Below, one piece after another: positions 42,938 to 51,470 of a stretch of DNA of 64,000 nt (within the stretch, counting starts at the first letter, position 1; every line of letters begins with the position of its first letter). Below the pieces are notes generated by a model, which ran no database searches, had not been told where the DNA came from, and saw nothing but the letters and a program-made list of their open reading frames with translations. The stretch is taken from the NCBI RefSeq assembly GCF_004382795.1, contig NZ_SMSG01000005.1:269680-333679 (forward strand). The letters are read 5' to 3'. A program made the translations under genes and the position numbers. The DNA is from Cumulibacter soli. Its GTDB lineage: Bacteria; Actinomycetota; Actinomycetes; Mycobacteriales; Antricoccaceae.

Positions 42938-44916
42938 GACTCCTCCACCAGGACGAGGGGATCGTGATAGTCCACGGTATCCCCGACGTTCACGTAGATC
43001 TCCCTCACCGTCCCGGAGCCGCCGGCGGTGAGCTTGTGCTCCATCTTCATCGCCTCGAGGGCGATCAGCGGCTGGTCGGCCTCGACCGCATCGCCGACCT
43101 GCACGTCGATCGATACCACCAAACCAGGCAGTGGTGCCAGAACGCTGCCAGCAGCGCCCTCGGCGTCGTCCTCGCCGCCGATCACCGCTACCGGTGACAA
43201 GACGACGACGCCGCCAGGCGAATGCACGACCGTCTGCTTTCCCGCGATAACAGCGAACCGGCGCCGTACGCCGTCGATCTCCAGGAATATTGCATGATCT
43301 CGTCGGCGCGCCACACGCACCGACGTCTCCGCGGAATCACGCACCAATGACCAGGTGCCGTCGCGCTGCGGGATCAGATCGACGACGATCTCCTCGCCGT
43401 CCACCAAATACTTCGAGGTGATCGGCAGGCTGCGTAGATTCCGGAATCCGACCGGCGCGAAGGAGTTCGGCCCCGGAGCCCCCGAGAGCAATTCGGTAAG
43501 CGCGGCGGCGACTGCTGCGAGTCGTACGTCCTCAGCGCTGGCCGGCGAATCAACGAGCGAACCGCGGCGGTCCAGATAATCGGTTCCGACCGGACCGGAT
43601 ACGAACTCGTCGTCGCCGAGAATCGCCACCAACTGACCGATGTTGGTTTTGACACCGGCAACTTCGACACCCAACAGCGCCTGACGCAATAGCGCCAGTG
43701 CGGTCGGGCGGTCCTCGGCGTACGCCACCGCCTTGGCAATCATCGGGTCGTAGCGAGTGCTGACCACACTGCCTGTCTCGACGCCGATCTCCCAGCGCAC
43801 GCCGTCGATCTCGGGTACGGACCAATGCGTGATTTCGCCGGGAGAAGGTAGGTAGTCGTTCGTCGGGTCCTCGGCATAGATGCGTGCTTCGACCGAAGAG
43901 CCCGCAGCGAGACTGTCGGCGTCGGCGTCGAACCAGGAGGGCAAGGGTTCGCCCGAAGCAACCAGGATCTGCAGTGCGACGAGATCGATGCCGGTGATCT
44001 CCTCGGTGACCGCGTGCTCTACCTGTAGGCGGGTGTTCATCTCCAAGAACGCGAAGCCATCGTCGAACGCGAGGAACTCGACCGTTCCGGCGCCGACGTA
44101 ACCGATCTCCTTAGCCAACGCAGCTGCAGCCGAGCAAATGTCATCGCGCATAGTGGCCGGGTTAGTCGCTGGGGCGGGCGCCTCCTCGATGATCTTCTGA
44201 TGTCTGCGCTGCACGGAGCAGTCGCGGGTGCCGAGGTGGATTACCCGCCCGGACGAATCACCAAAGACCTGCACTTCGACATGACGCGGGCCTTCCAGAT
44301 AGCGCTCGACAAACAACGTGCCGTCACCGAACGCTGATGCCGCGCCGCGTGCGGCTTCCACCAAGGCTGTTTCCAGCCCGTCGTGGGAGTCCAGACGGAC
44401 CATGCCTTTACCACCGCCGCCGGCGGATGGTTTGACCAACAGTGGTGGCTGCAGGCCCTTGATCGCGGTGACTGAGGCTGCGACGTCCTCGGTCACCGTG
44501 ACCGAATCGAGCACCGGAACGCCTGCTGCTGCGGCGATCTCTTTCGCGCCGATCTTGCCGCCCATCTTCTCGATGGCTTCAGGGCTTGGACCGATCCAGG
44601 TCAGTCCGGCATCGATGACGGCGCGTGCGAAATCGGCATTCTCGGCGAGGAATCCGTAGCCGGGGTGTACGGCGTCCGCGCCGGCCTGGCGTGCGGCATC
44701 GAGAATCTTCTCGATGGATAGGTACGGCGACGCTGACTGGTCATCACCGAGCGCGATCGCCAGGTCCACATCATCGAGATAGCGCGCGTCGGCGTCGCTG
44801 GCGGCGTACACACCGGCCGTGCGGATACCCAACTGAGCGGCGGTACGTGCGACACGGGAAACGATCTCGCCGCGATTGGCGACGAGGATGCACGAAATTC
44901 GGGACATCTCACTCAC
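42934..44916 (-). CDS. Acyl-CoA carboxylase biotin carboxylase / biotin carrier subunit
   Basis: A 660-residue alpha subunit. Biotin carboxylase domain at residues 5-450: ILVANRGEIVSRV, the ATP-grasp loop KPSAGGGGKGM and EMNTRLQVEHAVTE. The C-terminal carrier domain has EAMKM with the biotinyl lysine at 624. It carboxylates biotin with ATP and bicarbonate for the paired carboxyltransferase. Acetyl-, propionyl-, methylcrotonyl- and geranyl-CoA carboxylases share this layout; AtuA next door suggests a branched or isoprenoid CoA. It overlaps both neighbours by 4 bases (ATGA). Confidence 0.93.
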   Translation of the reverse strand: MSEMSRISCILVANRGEIVSRVARTAAQLGIRTAGVYAASDADARYLDDVDLAIALGDDQSASPYLSIEKILDAARQAGADAVHPGYGFLAENADFARAVIDAGLTWIGPSPEAIEKMGGKIGAKEIAAAAGVPVLDSVTVTEDVAASVTAIKGLQPPLLVKPSAGGGGKGMVRLDSHDGLETALVEAARGAASAFGDGTLFVERYLEGPRHVEVQVFGDSSGRVIHLGTRDCSVQRRHQKIIEEAPAPATNPATMRDDICSAAAALAKEIGYVGAGTVEFLAFDDGFAFLEMNTRLQVEHAVTEEITGIDLVALQILVASGEPLPSWFDADADSLAAGSSVEARIYAEDPTNDYLPSPGEITHWSVPEIDGVRWEIGVETGSVVSTRYDPMIAKAVAYAEDRPTALALLRQALLGVEVAGVKTNIGQLVAILGDDEFVSGPVGTDYLDRRGSLVDSPASAEDVRLAAVAAALTELLSGAPGPNSFAPVGFRNLRSLPITSKYLVDGEEIVVDLIPQRDGTWSLVRDSAETSVRVARRRDHAIFLEIDGVRRRFAVIAGKQTVVHSPGGVVVLSPVAVIGGEDDAEGAAGSVLAPLPGLVVSIDVQVGDAVEADQPLIALEAMKMEHKLTAGGSGTVREIYVNVGDTVDYHDPLVLVEES

Positions 44917-46505
44917 ATCCGGTAGGCGGCGTAGCCGCGTTCAGAGTCGATCGGGTTACCGCGGGCAGCTGACATCGCAAGCCCCAGCACGGTTCGGGTG
45001 TCGCGTGGGTCGATGATTCCGTCGTCCCAAATCTGACCTGTCGCGTACAACGCGGTCTGTTCGGAGTCGATCTGCGCTTCGACCGCGGCGCGCGCCTGTG
45101 CCTCGGCGTCCGCGTCGAGTTCGCGCCCGGAGGCCTTCGCCGCATTCTCGCGCACGATGGAAAGAACTCCAGCGAGTTGTTTTCCACCCATGACGGCGAT
45201 CTTGTGCGTCGGCCAGGAGAAAACGAACCGCGGATCGTAGGCGCGGCCGCTCATCGCGTAGTTTCCCGCGCCGTACGAGTTGCCGACCATCAGCGAGTAG
45301 TGCGGCACGCACGAGTTGGAGACCGCGTTGATGAGTTTGGCGCCGTCCTTGATGATTCCGCCTTGCTCGTACCGGGTGCCGACCATGAAACCGGTGATGT
45401 TGTGGATGAACAGCAGCGGAATCGACTGCTGGTTACACAGCTGGATGAACTGGGCGCCCTTCTGTGATTCCTCGCTGAACAAGATCCCGTTGTTCCCGAG
45501 AATGCCGATATCGCGTCCGTGCAGCCGCGCCCACCCGCACACCAGGTTCGCGCCGTAGAGCGGTTTGAACTCTTCGAACTCTGAGGCGTCCACGGTGCGC
45601 GCGATGACGTCGCGGATGTCGTAGGGAATGCGAGGGTCGACCGACGGTACGCCGAGGAGTTCGTCGAGGTCGTACACCGGATCTGGTCCGGTGGCGCCGT
45701 CGGGGGCCGGACGCGACATCCGCAGGTGTCGCATGATCTGCCGGCCAAGCGCGATCGCCTCGAACTCGTCGCGGGCGAGGTAGTCGGCCAAACCGGACTG
45801 CTTCGCATGCATCTCGGCGCCGCCGAGGGTCTCCTCGTCGGCGTCCTCATTGGTTGCCATCTTCACCAGGGGTGGACCGCCGAGGAACACTTTCGCGCCG
45901 CCCTTGACGAATACGGTGTAGTCGCTCATGCCAGGGACGTACGCCCCGCCGGCCGTGGAGGATCCGAAAACGAGTGCGAGGGTCGGGACGCCGTTCTTCG
46001 AGAGCCGGCTGATCTCCTTGAATGTGGCGCCGCCGGGGACGAAAATCTGCGACTGAAATGGCAGGTCGGCGCCGCCGGATTCGGTCAGGTTGATCAACGG
46101 AAGCTTATTTATTCGGGCGATCTCGTAGCCGCGTAGCGCCTTGGCGACGCTGACCGGAGACTGCGATCCGCCGCGAATTGTCGGATCGTTGGCCATGATC
46201 AGGCACTCGGTTCCTTCGACCTGACCGATCGCCATCATCATGCCGCCGCCGAGCGGGTGCTCGGTGCCGTAACCGGCCAGGGGTGAGAGCTCCAGCATCG
46301 GTGCGCCGCGGTCGACGAGTAATTCGACGCGCTCGCGTGCGGGAAGTTTGCCGCGCTCGCGATGGCGCGCGACGTACTTCGGTCCGCCTCCGGCGAGTAC
46401 CTTCTCGTTTTCGGCGTTGATCTCGTCTAGCAGGGCGAGCATCGCCTCACGGTTCGCGACGTATTCCGGTGATCTCGTGTTGAGTCGGGAATGGATAGGC
46501 GGCAC
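44913..46505 (-). CDS. Acyl-CoA carboxylase carboxyltransferase (beta) subunit
   Basis: A 530-residue subunit of the MccB/AtuC type: KYVARHRERGKLPARERVELLVDRGAPMLELSPLAGYG, the acyl-CoA site region NLTESGGADLPFQSQIFVPGGATFKEISRLSKNGVPTLALVFGSSTAGGAYVPGMSDY, and IPLLFIHNITGFMVGTRYEQGGIIKDGAKLINAVSNSCVPHYSLMVGNSYGAGNYAMSGRAYDPRFVFSWPTHKIAVMGGKQLAGVL. This is the first gene of the carboxylase-AtuA operon. A TGACA-N4-TGTCA site 63 bases upstream is shared with the TetR gene at 48037. Confidence 0.93.
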   Translation of the reverse strand: MPPIHSRLNTRSPEYVANREAMLALLDEINAENEKVLAGGGPKYVARHRERGKLPARERVELLVDRGAPMLELSPLAGYGTEHPLGGGMMMAIGQVEGTECLIMANDPTIRGGSQSPVSVAKALRGYEIARINKLPLINLTESGGADLPFQSQIFVPGGATFKEISRLSKNGVPTLALVFGSSTAGGAYVPGMSDYTVFVKGGAKVFLGGPPLVKMATNEDADEETLGGAEMHAKQSGLADYLARDEFEAIALGRQIMRHLRMSRPAPDGATGPDPVYDLDELLGVPSVDPRIPYDIRDVIARTVDASEFEEFKPLYGANLVCGWARLHGRDIGILGNNGILFSEESQKGAQFIQLCNQQSIPLLFIHNITGFMVGTRYEQGGIIKDGAKLINAVSNSCVPHYSLMVGNSYGAGNYAMSGRAYDPRFVFSWPTHKIAVMGGKQLAGVLSIVRENAAKASGRELDADAEAQARAAVEAQIDSEQTALYATGQIWDDGIIDPRDTRTVLGLAMSAARGNPIDSERGYAAYRM

Positions 46506-46567
46506 GGTTCCTCCAGCGCTGGTCGGAGACGGGTTTGCGACGCGCAGTGCTCACTCTCGGCCAGTTC

Positions 46568-46581
46568 TGACAAATGTGTCA
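46568..46581. promoter_or_regulatory. TetR operator candidate upstream of the carboxylase-AtuA operon
   Basis: TGACA-AATG-TGTCA, followed by AGTT. The same arms, spacer length and flank (TGTCAAGTT) occur at 47983 before the TetR gene. Confidence 0.65.
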
Positions 46582-46637
46582 AGTTCCGCGATCGTGTCGT
46601 GCAGCCACCCACCCGGTGCTCGGCCAGGCGACCGCGC

Positions 46638-47642
46638 TCAGCCCGTCGACGCGGTATCGGGACTCGGTGCCGGGGTGGGAGTCTCGTTCGGAGTCGTTGG
46701 GGCAGTCCCGCCCTGCTCGGTGTCGGTCGATTCGTCCGCGCCCGAGCCCGAGTCGGTGCCTGAATTGGTATCGGTGTCCGTGTCGGTACCGTCCGGTTCG
46801 GTCGCCGGGCCGTCGTCGGTCGCGGTGTCGGTATCAGATTCCGTGGTGTCGGTGGCCTCGGCGTCGTTCTTATCCGCGTCCGCCGACCTCTCCGTGTCCG
46901 TGGTGGGAGCTGCCGGTTCGGTCGTCGTTGGCTCGCCAGGTACCGGTGCGGGTGCCTGGGTGGTTGGTTCGGCCACCTCGCCCGTATTGCTGTTGTCGAG
47001 CGGGTTGGGCGGCGCCTGCGTTGGCTTGGCCGCGACGCCGGTACCTTCTGCGATACGCGAAATCGTGGTTGATCCGTGGTCGCCGGACAGCGAGGAGCCG
47101 GTCAGGGATTCGTAGGCGGTGATCAGGCCGAAAGCGACCACGAATGTTGCGAGGGTGCCGACGAGGGCGATCCGCCATTTCGTGCGCAGCGAACGTATCC
47201 AGTCACTGGCGCGCGACGTCCGGAATCCGGCGGTCGTTGCACCTTCCTCGCGTGCCGCCTCGAGCGTTGTGGGCTGCGGCGCGTCGGTACGTCGGCGCGC
47301 TGCGCGGTCGTACGCGATCCGCAGGCCGTCACGGCTGCCCTCGAGCGAGGCATTGAACAGGGCGCTTGCGACGCCGGAGACGAGGCTACCGACGCCGGCG
47401 CCGATGATCGTGCCCGCGACACCGAGCTGTGCGCCGAGCGCGGCGGCGATGACTGCCGCGAACGCGCCCGCGAGCAGCCCATTCCATGACAGGTCGATCT
47501 TGCGTCGGGTGGTGCGGGCCTCGCCGTCATCGCGTCGTTCGACCTCGGGAGTCAACGTCGCGGTAGCGCTTGTGGCGGGGCTGGTATCGGTGGTTGGTCG
47601 GCTGGGGAACTGCTGGTCGGTCAAGGGTCCAGGTTCTTTCAT
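46638..47642 (-). CDS. Membrane protein with Thr/Asp/Glu-rich extracellular tail, function unknown
   Basis: 334 residues from ATG 47642; ATG 47696 would add 18 residues and neither start has a clear ribosome site. A basic and Thr-rich N-terminus leads to IDLSWNGLLAGAFAAVIAAALGAQLGVAGTIIGAGVGSLVSGVASALFNASL (two close membrane helices, about residues 50-100), a charged loop, a third helix IALVGTLATFVVAFGLITAYESLTG (about 157-181), and a 145-residue low-complexity tail rich in Thr, Asp, Pro and Glu (repeated TDTDT, TTEP). The helical hairpin is common in actinobacterial envelope proteins. It lies between the carboxylase operon and its presumed regulator. Confidence 0.72.
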   Translation of the reverse strand: MKEPGPLTDQQFPSRPTTDTSPATSATATLTPEVERRDDGEARTTRRKIDLSWNGLLAGAFAAVIAAALGAQLGVAGTIIGAGVGSLVSGVASALFNASLEGSRDGLRIAYDRAARRRTDAPQPTTLEAAREEGATTAGFRTSRASDWIRSLRTKWRIALVGTLATFVVAFGLITAYESLTGSSLSGDHGSTTISRIAEGTGVAAKPTQAPPNPLDNSNTGEVAEPTTQAPAPVPGEPTTTEPAAPTTDTERSADADKNDAEATDTTESDTDTATDDGPATEPDGTDTDTDTNSGTDSGSGADESTDTEQGGTAPTTPNETPTPAPSPDTASTG

Positions 47643-47982
47643 CGCGGTGTGATCGAGTCGCCGTTCCAGGCGCCCCAGGCGCCGAGGAACGGCCATCCAG
47701 GCTACGCCGGAAGTTACGAGTCGGTAACGATCGTGAAGTGCTTCACCGAGATCGGCCCCAAATTCGCTCCTGGCCTCACCTGGGTCTCACGATGCGACTC
47801 GTGCAGAGCTGACCGGGAGCGTTCGGCGCGCGGCACCCGCCGTGGGAAGTGGCGATATTTAGTCGCGCGGTCGCTGCCGGTTCGGGGGCGGCAGCGAGTT
47901 GGTGCACGCGTCGCGCGTGGTGGTGGCGCGGGCCGCGCGAGGGATCCACTTGTCTGCTCGCGCCGACACTTCGACGCAAACA

Positions 47983-47996
47983 TGACAATCGTGTCA
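47983..47996. promoter_or_regulatory. TetR operator candidate upstream of the TetR gene
   Basis: TGACA-ATCG-TGTCA followed by AGTT, 40 bases before the ATG at 48037. It matches the site upstream of the carboxylase-AtuA operon. Confidence 0.7.
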
Positions 47997-48036
47997 AGTT
48001 TCCGATACGGTGTGGTATGACTCGAAGGAGCACGCG

Positions 48037-48705
48037 ATGACGAAGGCCGTCCCGGCGCAGGCGAGTGCCGCACACGTGTCCAACGGTGAAGCGTTGCCAG
48101 CGACCGAGCGAGGTCGCCGCAAGCGCGCGGCGATCGTCGCCGCCGCGCGTGAGGTTTTCGAGGAGTCTGGCTTCAAGGACGCGCGAATCGCGGATATTGC
48201 TCGTAAAGCCGGGGCGTCGTACGGGTCGTTCTATACCTACTTTGCTTCCAAGGAAGAGATCTTCCAGGAGGTCGTCCAGCAGGTCACGAATGAGATGTTC
48301 AATTTCTCGCGACCAAGCGGAACTCGCGCGGACAATCCGGTACAGCGGATCGAAGCAGCAAATCGACGATACGTGCAGGCGTATGCCCGTAACGCCCGAA
48401 TGATGAGTGTGATGACCGAGGTCGCCGCGTACGACGACTTCACTCGCGGTCTGGCGCGGCAGATCCGGGAGCGGTTCGTCGAGCGCAATGAAGAAGGCGT
48501 CCGGCGTTTGCAGAAGCAAGGACTGGCCGACGAGAACCTGGATGCCCGGGTGGCTGCGGACGTCCTCGGCGGGATGATCGAACGCTTCGCGCACGTGTGG
48601 GTGGAGAGTCGCTCGCAGCAGGAGATCGACGCCGCAGTTCCGGTTCTGACCAAGATCTGGGCGCGCGGGCTCGGGTTGGACGAGTCCGAGATCGAGCAAC
48701 TGTAG
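48037..48705 (+). CDS. TetR family transcriptional regulator, likely controller of the carboxylase-AtuA operon
   Basis: A 222-residue regulator from ATG 48037 with GAAGGAG six bases upstream. The DNA-binding domain is RGRRKRAAIVAAAREVFEESGFKDARIADIARKAGASYGSFYTYFASKEEIFQEV (about residues 25-80); the C-terminal ligand domain is long and helical. A palindrome before its own gene is repeated before the operon starting at 46505, so autoregulation plus control of that operon is inferred. By analogy with acyl-CoA-sensing TetR proteins the ligand may be a CoA thioester. Confidence 0.9.
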   Translation: MTKAVPAQASAAHVSNGEALPATERGRRKRAAIVAAAREVFEESGFKDARIADIARKAGASYGSFYTYFASKEEIFQEVVQQVTNEMFNFSRPSGTRADNPVQRIEAANRRYVQAYARNARMMSVMTEVAAYDDFTRGLARQIRERFVERNEEGVRRLQKQGLADENLDARVAADVLGGMIERFAHVWVESRSQQEIDAAVPVLTKIWARGLGLDESEIEQL

Positions 48706-49278
48706 CTACCACGCTACTGCGGGCGGGCTAGCTCGCCGCAATCGCGGCGCCGCTTCCCAGCGCCGTTTCGCGTCCTCGAGCCGCTCCACATGCTCGCGTT
48801 GTGTAGCAAGGGATCGGGATCGCCCACACCACTCGAGCGCCCTTTCGGCGAGCTGCCGATGGCAGGTGACCGGCAACCAACGCCGTTGCGCTACCGGTGT
48901 GCATACACCCACGGCGTCCGGAGAAGTGGGTTGACTGACTCGGTCCCTAACGACCCCGTATCGACATGCGATCGATGGTGTCCGCGGCCTCGTACTGGGG
49001 TGATACGAGCATCACCCAGGGTGATGAAATCGGCGCACAGTTTTCACCCTTGTCGACCTGTGTGCTGGGTGTGAAACTACTTCCGAGTGCGGTGCTGGAC
49101 GCCAGTTATATCGGCGAACAGCAGCGTGATCCTCGCGTTGAGAATGTCCGACCGACAGAACGATCCGGGCATCTCACGGGTCGCGCCCGACACCCAATCC
49201 GACCGATGCGTCTACTTTGGCGTGCCCTGCGCCGGGACTGATGAACGCATCGGACCTATGTACTCGAAAGGAACCTCC
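48706..49278. other. Long intergenic region before the SipW-type surface operon
   Basis: 573 bases without a supported gene. A partly palindromic GGCGGGCTAGCTCGCC (48723-48738) may terminate the TetR transcript. GGGTGAT repeats lie at 48998-49025. The rest probably holds the promoter and a long leader. Confidence 0.5.
48998..49025. promoter_or_regulatory. Triple GGGTGAT motif, inverted and direct
   Basis: GGGTGAT (48998-49004), ATCACCC (49011-49017) and GGGTGAT (49019-49025) form overlapping inverted repeats 250 bases before the surface operon. A regulator site is possible. Confidence 0.4.
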
Positions 49279-49947
49279 ATGGCTACTCAGCAGTCACGGA
49301 AAATGCGAAAGATCGCGGCCGTTGCCGCGGGCGCGCTCGTAGTCGGAGTCGGCGCCAGCTTCACCCTGGCGTCGTGGACCGACTCGGAGTGGGTCAGTGG
49401 CAGCGTGGACGGCGAGACTCCCGGCGTCGGCACCAGCGACTTCGAGGTGCAGCAGAACACCAGCTCGCCGTACGCCGATACGGGATGGACCGATGAAGAG
49501 GAGAACCCCGGCGGTGCGCTGCTGTTCTCCGCCGGCGCCCTGAGCCTGACCCCCGGCGACAGCATCTACGCGCCCGTCGCGTTGCAAACCACCGAAGACT
49601 CGCTCGCCGCCACCGTAAACCTGCAGGGCGCGGTCGCCTCAGCCGGAATCACGATCGACGACCCCGATGGCGCGCTCTGGGCGGCCATCGACGTCGATGT
49701 CTACACGGCAGCCGGCGCTACCCCTCCGGCGTGCACCCCGGCCGACTTCGACGCTGCCGACTGGACTGCGATCCTCACCGGCGGACTCGACGACGCAGCG
49801 ACGGCGCCGCAGGACCTGGCAGCGGAGTCCGGCTCCACTCAGCACTACTGCTTCGTGCTCACGCTGCCGGATGACGCGGCTGACACCTTGCAGGGCCTCA
49901 CCATCGCCCCCGCTTGGGAGTTCGCTTCCGAATCCGTCGACGCGTAA
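49279..49947 (+). CDS. SipW-dependent-type exported protein (TasA/camelysin-like)
   Basis: A 222-residue protein from the ATG with GAAAGGAA upstream. The signal region RKMRKIAAVAAGALVVGVGASFTLASWTDSEWVSGSV has the SipW-dependent pattern: a basic start, a hydrophobic core and A-x-W-x-D-x-E-W just after the predicted cleavage site. The mature part is acidic, beta-rich and ends YCFVLTLPDDAADTLQGLTIAPAWEF, like TasA/CalY-type subunits, which form extracellular fibres in Bacillus. It is followed 51 bases later by the SipW-type peptidase. Subunit identity is inferred from signal type and context. Confidence 0.82.
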   Translation: MATQQSRKMRKIAAVAAGALVVGVGASFTLASWTDSEWVSGSVDGETPGVGTSDFEVQQNTSSPYADTGWTDEEENPGGALLFSAGALSLTPGDSIYAPVALQTTEDSLAATVNLQGAVASAGITIDDPDGALWAAIDVDVYTAAGATPPACTPADFDAADWTAILTGGLDDAATAPQDLAAESGSTQHYCFVLTLPDDAADTLQGLTIAPAWEFASESVDA

Positions 49948-49998
49948 ATACTGCGCGCTGAAGCGCACTAGCCGAACCAGCAGACGGGACCGACCGCA

Positions 49999-50664
49999 AT
50001 GATCAAGAAGATCATCGGAGCTACTGTCACGACGCTAATCGTCGCGACAGCAGTTGGTCTCGTCTGCTGGTTCGTGCTTGCGGCGACGACCGGTGCCAGC
50101 CTGATCACGTTCCGGACCGGGTCGATGGCGCCGAGCATGCCGCAGGGTGCAATCGCGGTTGCGATGCCCGTCAAGGCGTCCGAGATCAAGGTCAACGACG
50201 TCGTCACCGTGCAGCGTCCGGGCGAGTCACTTCCGGTGACACACCGGGTTGTGGAGGTGCGCACCCCTGAGGAAGCCACCACGCCGGACGGGATCCCGGA
50301 CAACGCGCGCGAGCTCGTGCTCAAGGGCGATGACAACGATGTGGCCGATTTCGAGCCGTACGTAGTGACCGACGCGAAGAAAGTGGTCTTCTCACTCGCG
50401 AACGCCGGTGCGGTACTCACCTGGCTCAAGACACCTATCGGGATGGGCTTGATGATCCTGCTGGTCGGTGCGCTGACCACCTGGGCATTCTGGCCGGCCC
50501 GGGAGATACCGGATTCGGAAGACTCCGCTTATGCCGAATCGGACGGATCCACAGATCCTCCGCCGGACGACGATGCGAATCCCAGCAGCGCGGACCGTGC
50601 CGGTACGGATCCGGCTGATTCCTCGGCGGAATTGGCCCACGAAATCTTGGGAGCTAACAGATGA
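49999..50664 (+). CDS. Signal peptidase I, SipW/ER type
   Basis: A 221-residue membrane peptidase. N-terminal helix (residues 8-30), catalytic Ser42 in RTGSMAPSMPQG, His82 in PVTHRVVEV in place of the lysine used by ordinary bacterial type I peptidases, and the acidic KGDDNDVADFEP (about 109-120). This Ser-His type is that of Bacillus SipW and eukaryotic Sec11. A second helix (GLMILLVGALTTWAFW) precedes a disordered acidic C-terminal tail of about 55 residues. It should cut the signal peptides of the neighbouring surface proteins. It overlaps the next gene by 4 bases. Confidence 0.9.
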   Translation: MIKKIIGATVTTLIVATAVGLVCWFVLAATTGASLITFRTGSMAPSMPQGAIAVAMPVKASEIKVNDVVTVQRPGESLPVTHRVVEVRTPEEATTPDGIPDNARELVLKGDDNDVADFEPYVVTDAKKVVFSLANAGAVLTWLKTPIGMGLMILLVGALTTWAFWPAREIPDSEDSAYAESDGSTDPPPDDDANPSSADRAGTDPADSSAELAHEILGANR

Positions 50665-51470
50665 CGGCGAACGACGCACGCCCAATGCGCCCCAAGGGGG
50701 CTCGGGCGAAATGGCGCGCCGCCACGTTCGGGGTACTCGCGCTATCGACCGCCGTCTTCGCGGTTGGCGCAGTCATGACGGTTGATCGTGCTTGGGCCGC
50801 GTTCGAGGATGTGACTGAGACGGGCGTGCCCGGGCTGTTGCACCTCGCTGTCGATGACCGCGGTCCCTTACACGTCGAGCTCGCTCCCGGCGAGAGTGCC
50901 CATTGGCTGATCCAGGCAGAACTCGACGACGCGCCGAGTGGGGCGCTGACCGTCGAAATGCATGCCAGCGGGGAACTGATCGAGCAGGACCAGTTGCTCG
51001 TCGCGGTTAGCGCTTGTTCTGGCGAGTACTACGATCCTTCGGTCACAGAGCCTGCGTGCGACGGTGAGCAGAGTGAGATTCTCGCAGTCACGTCGCTCAG
51101 CGCGGTCTCGTCCGCGGGCGCTCTCTACGAGCTCGGCGAAATCACCCCGACTGATCCGCAACAGGTGTTGGTCACCTTGTCGCTACCGGACGATGCGAGT
51201 TACGACGACGGCGCCAGCGCCGACATCTTCGTCGGCTTCCACGCGTCCGGGGCGGACGACCCCGGTGAGCCACCGACAGGTACGCCACCGACGGGTACGC
51301 CGCCGACCGGAGCACCCCCAGCGGGTCCCGGGTCGACGGGAACGCCACCGACGGACTCCCTCGCGTCAACGGGTGCGGATGTCCGTGCCCTGGCCCTACT
51401 TGCCATCGGTGCCATCGGAATCGGCTCCGGACTCGTCATGCTGCGGCGTGAGCCCGGGAAGGAATCATGA
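50661..51470 (+). CDS. Cell-wall protein with LAxTG sorting signal and PPTGT repeats
   Basis: A 269-residue exported protein. Signal region KWRAATFGVLALSTAVFAVGAVMTVDRAWAAFEDVTETG, followed by a beta-rich domain (about residues 50-195). The linker PPTGTPPTGTPPTGAPPAG is a tandem repeat. The C-terminus is a sorting signal: LASTG at residues 234-238, a hydrophobic stretch ALALLAIGAIGIGSGLVML and a basic tail RREPGKES. LAxTG is the motif of class E sortases of actinobacteria. It overlaps both the peptidase gene and the next gene by ATGA. Probably anchors the assembly to peptidoglycan. No sortase gene is in the window. Confidence 0.85.
   Translation: MTANDARPMRPKGARAKWRAATFGVLALSTAVFAVGAVMTVDRAWAAFEDVTETGVPGLLHLAVDDRGPLHVELAPGESAHWLIQAELDDAPSGALTVEMHASGELIEQDQLLVAVSACSGEYYDPSVTEPACDGEQSEILAVTSLSAVSSAGALYELGEITPTDPQQVLVTLSLPDDASYDDGASADIFVGFHASGADDPGEPPTGTPPTGTPPTGAPPAGPGSTGTPPTDSLASTGADVRALALLAIGAIGIGSGLVMLRREPGKES

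Noticed and set aside
48790..49241. Short plus-strand frames in the leader of the surface operon
   Set aside because: No ribosome sites, no family match and Cys/Arg/Pro-rich composition typical of non-coding DNA.
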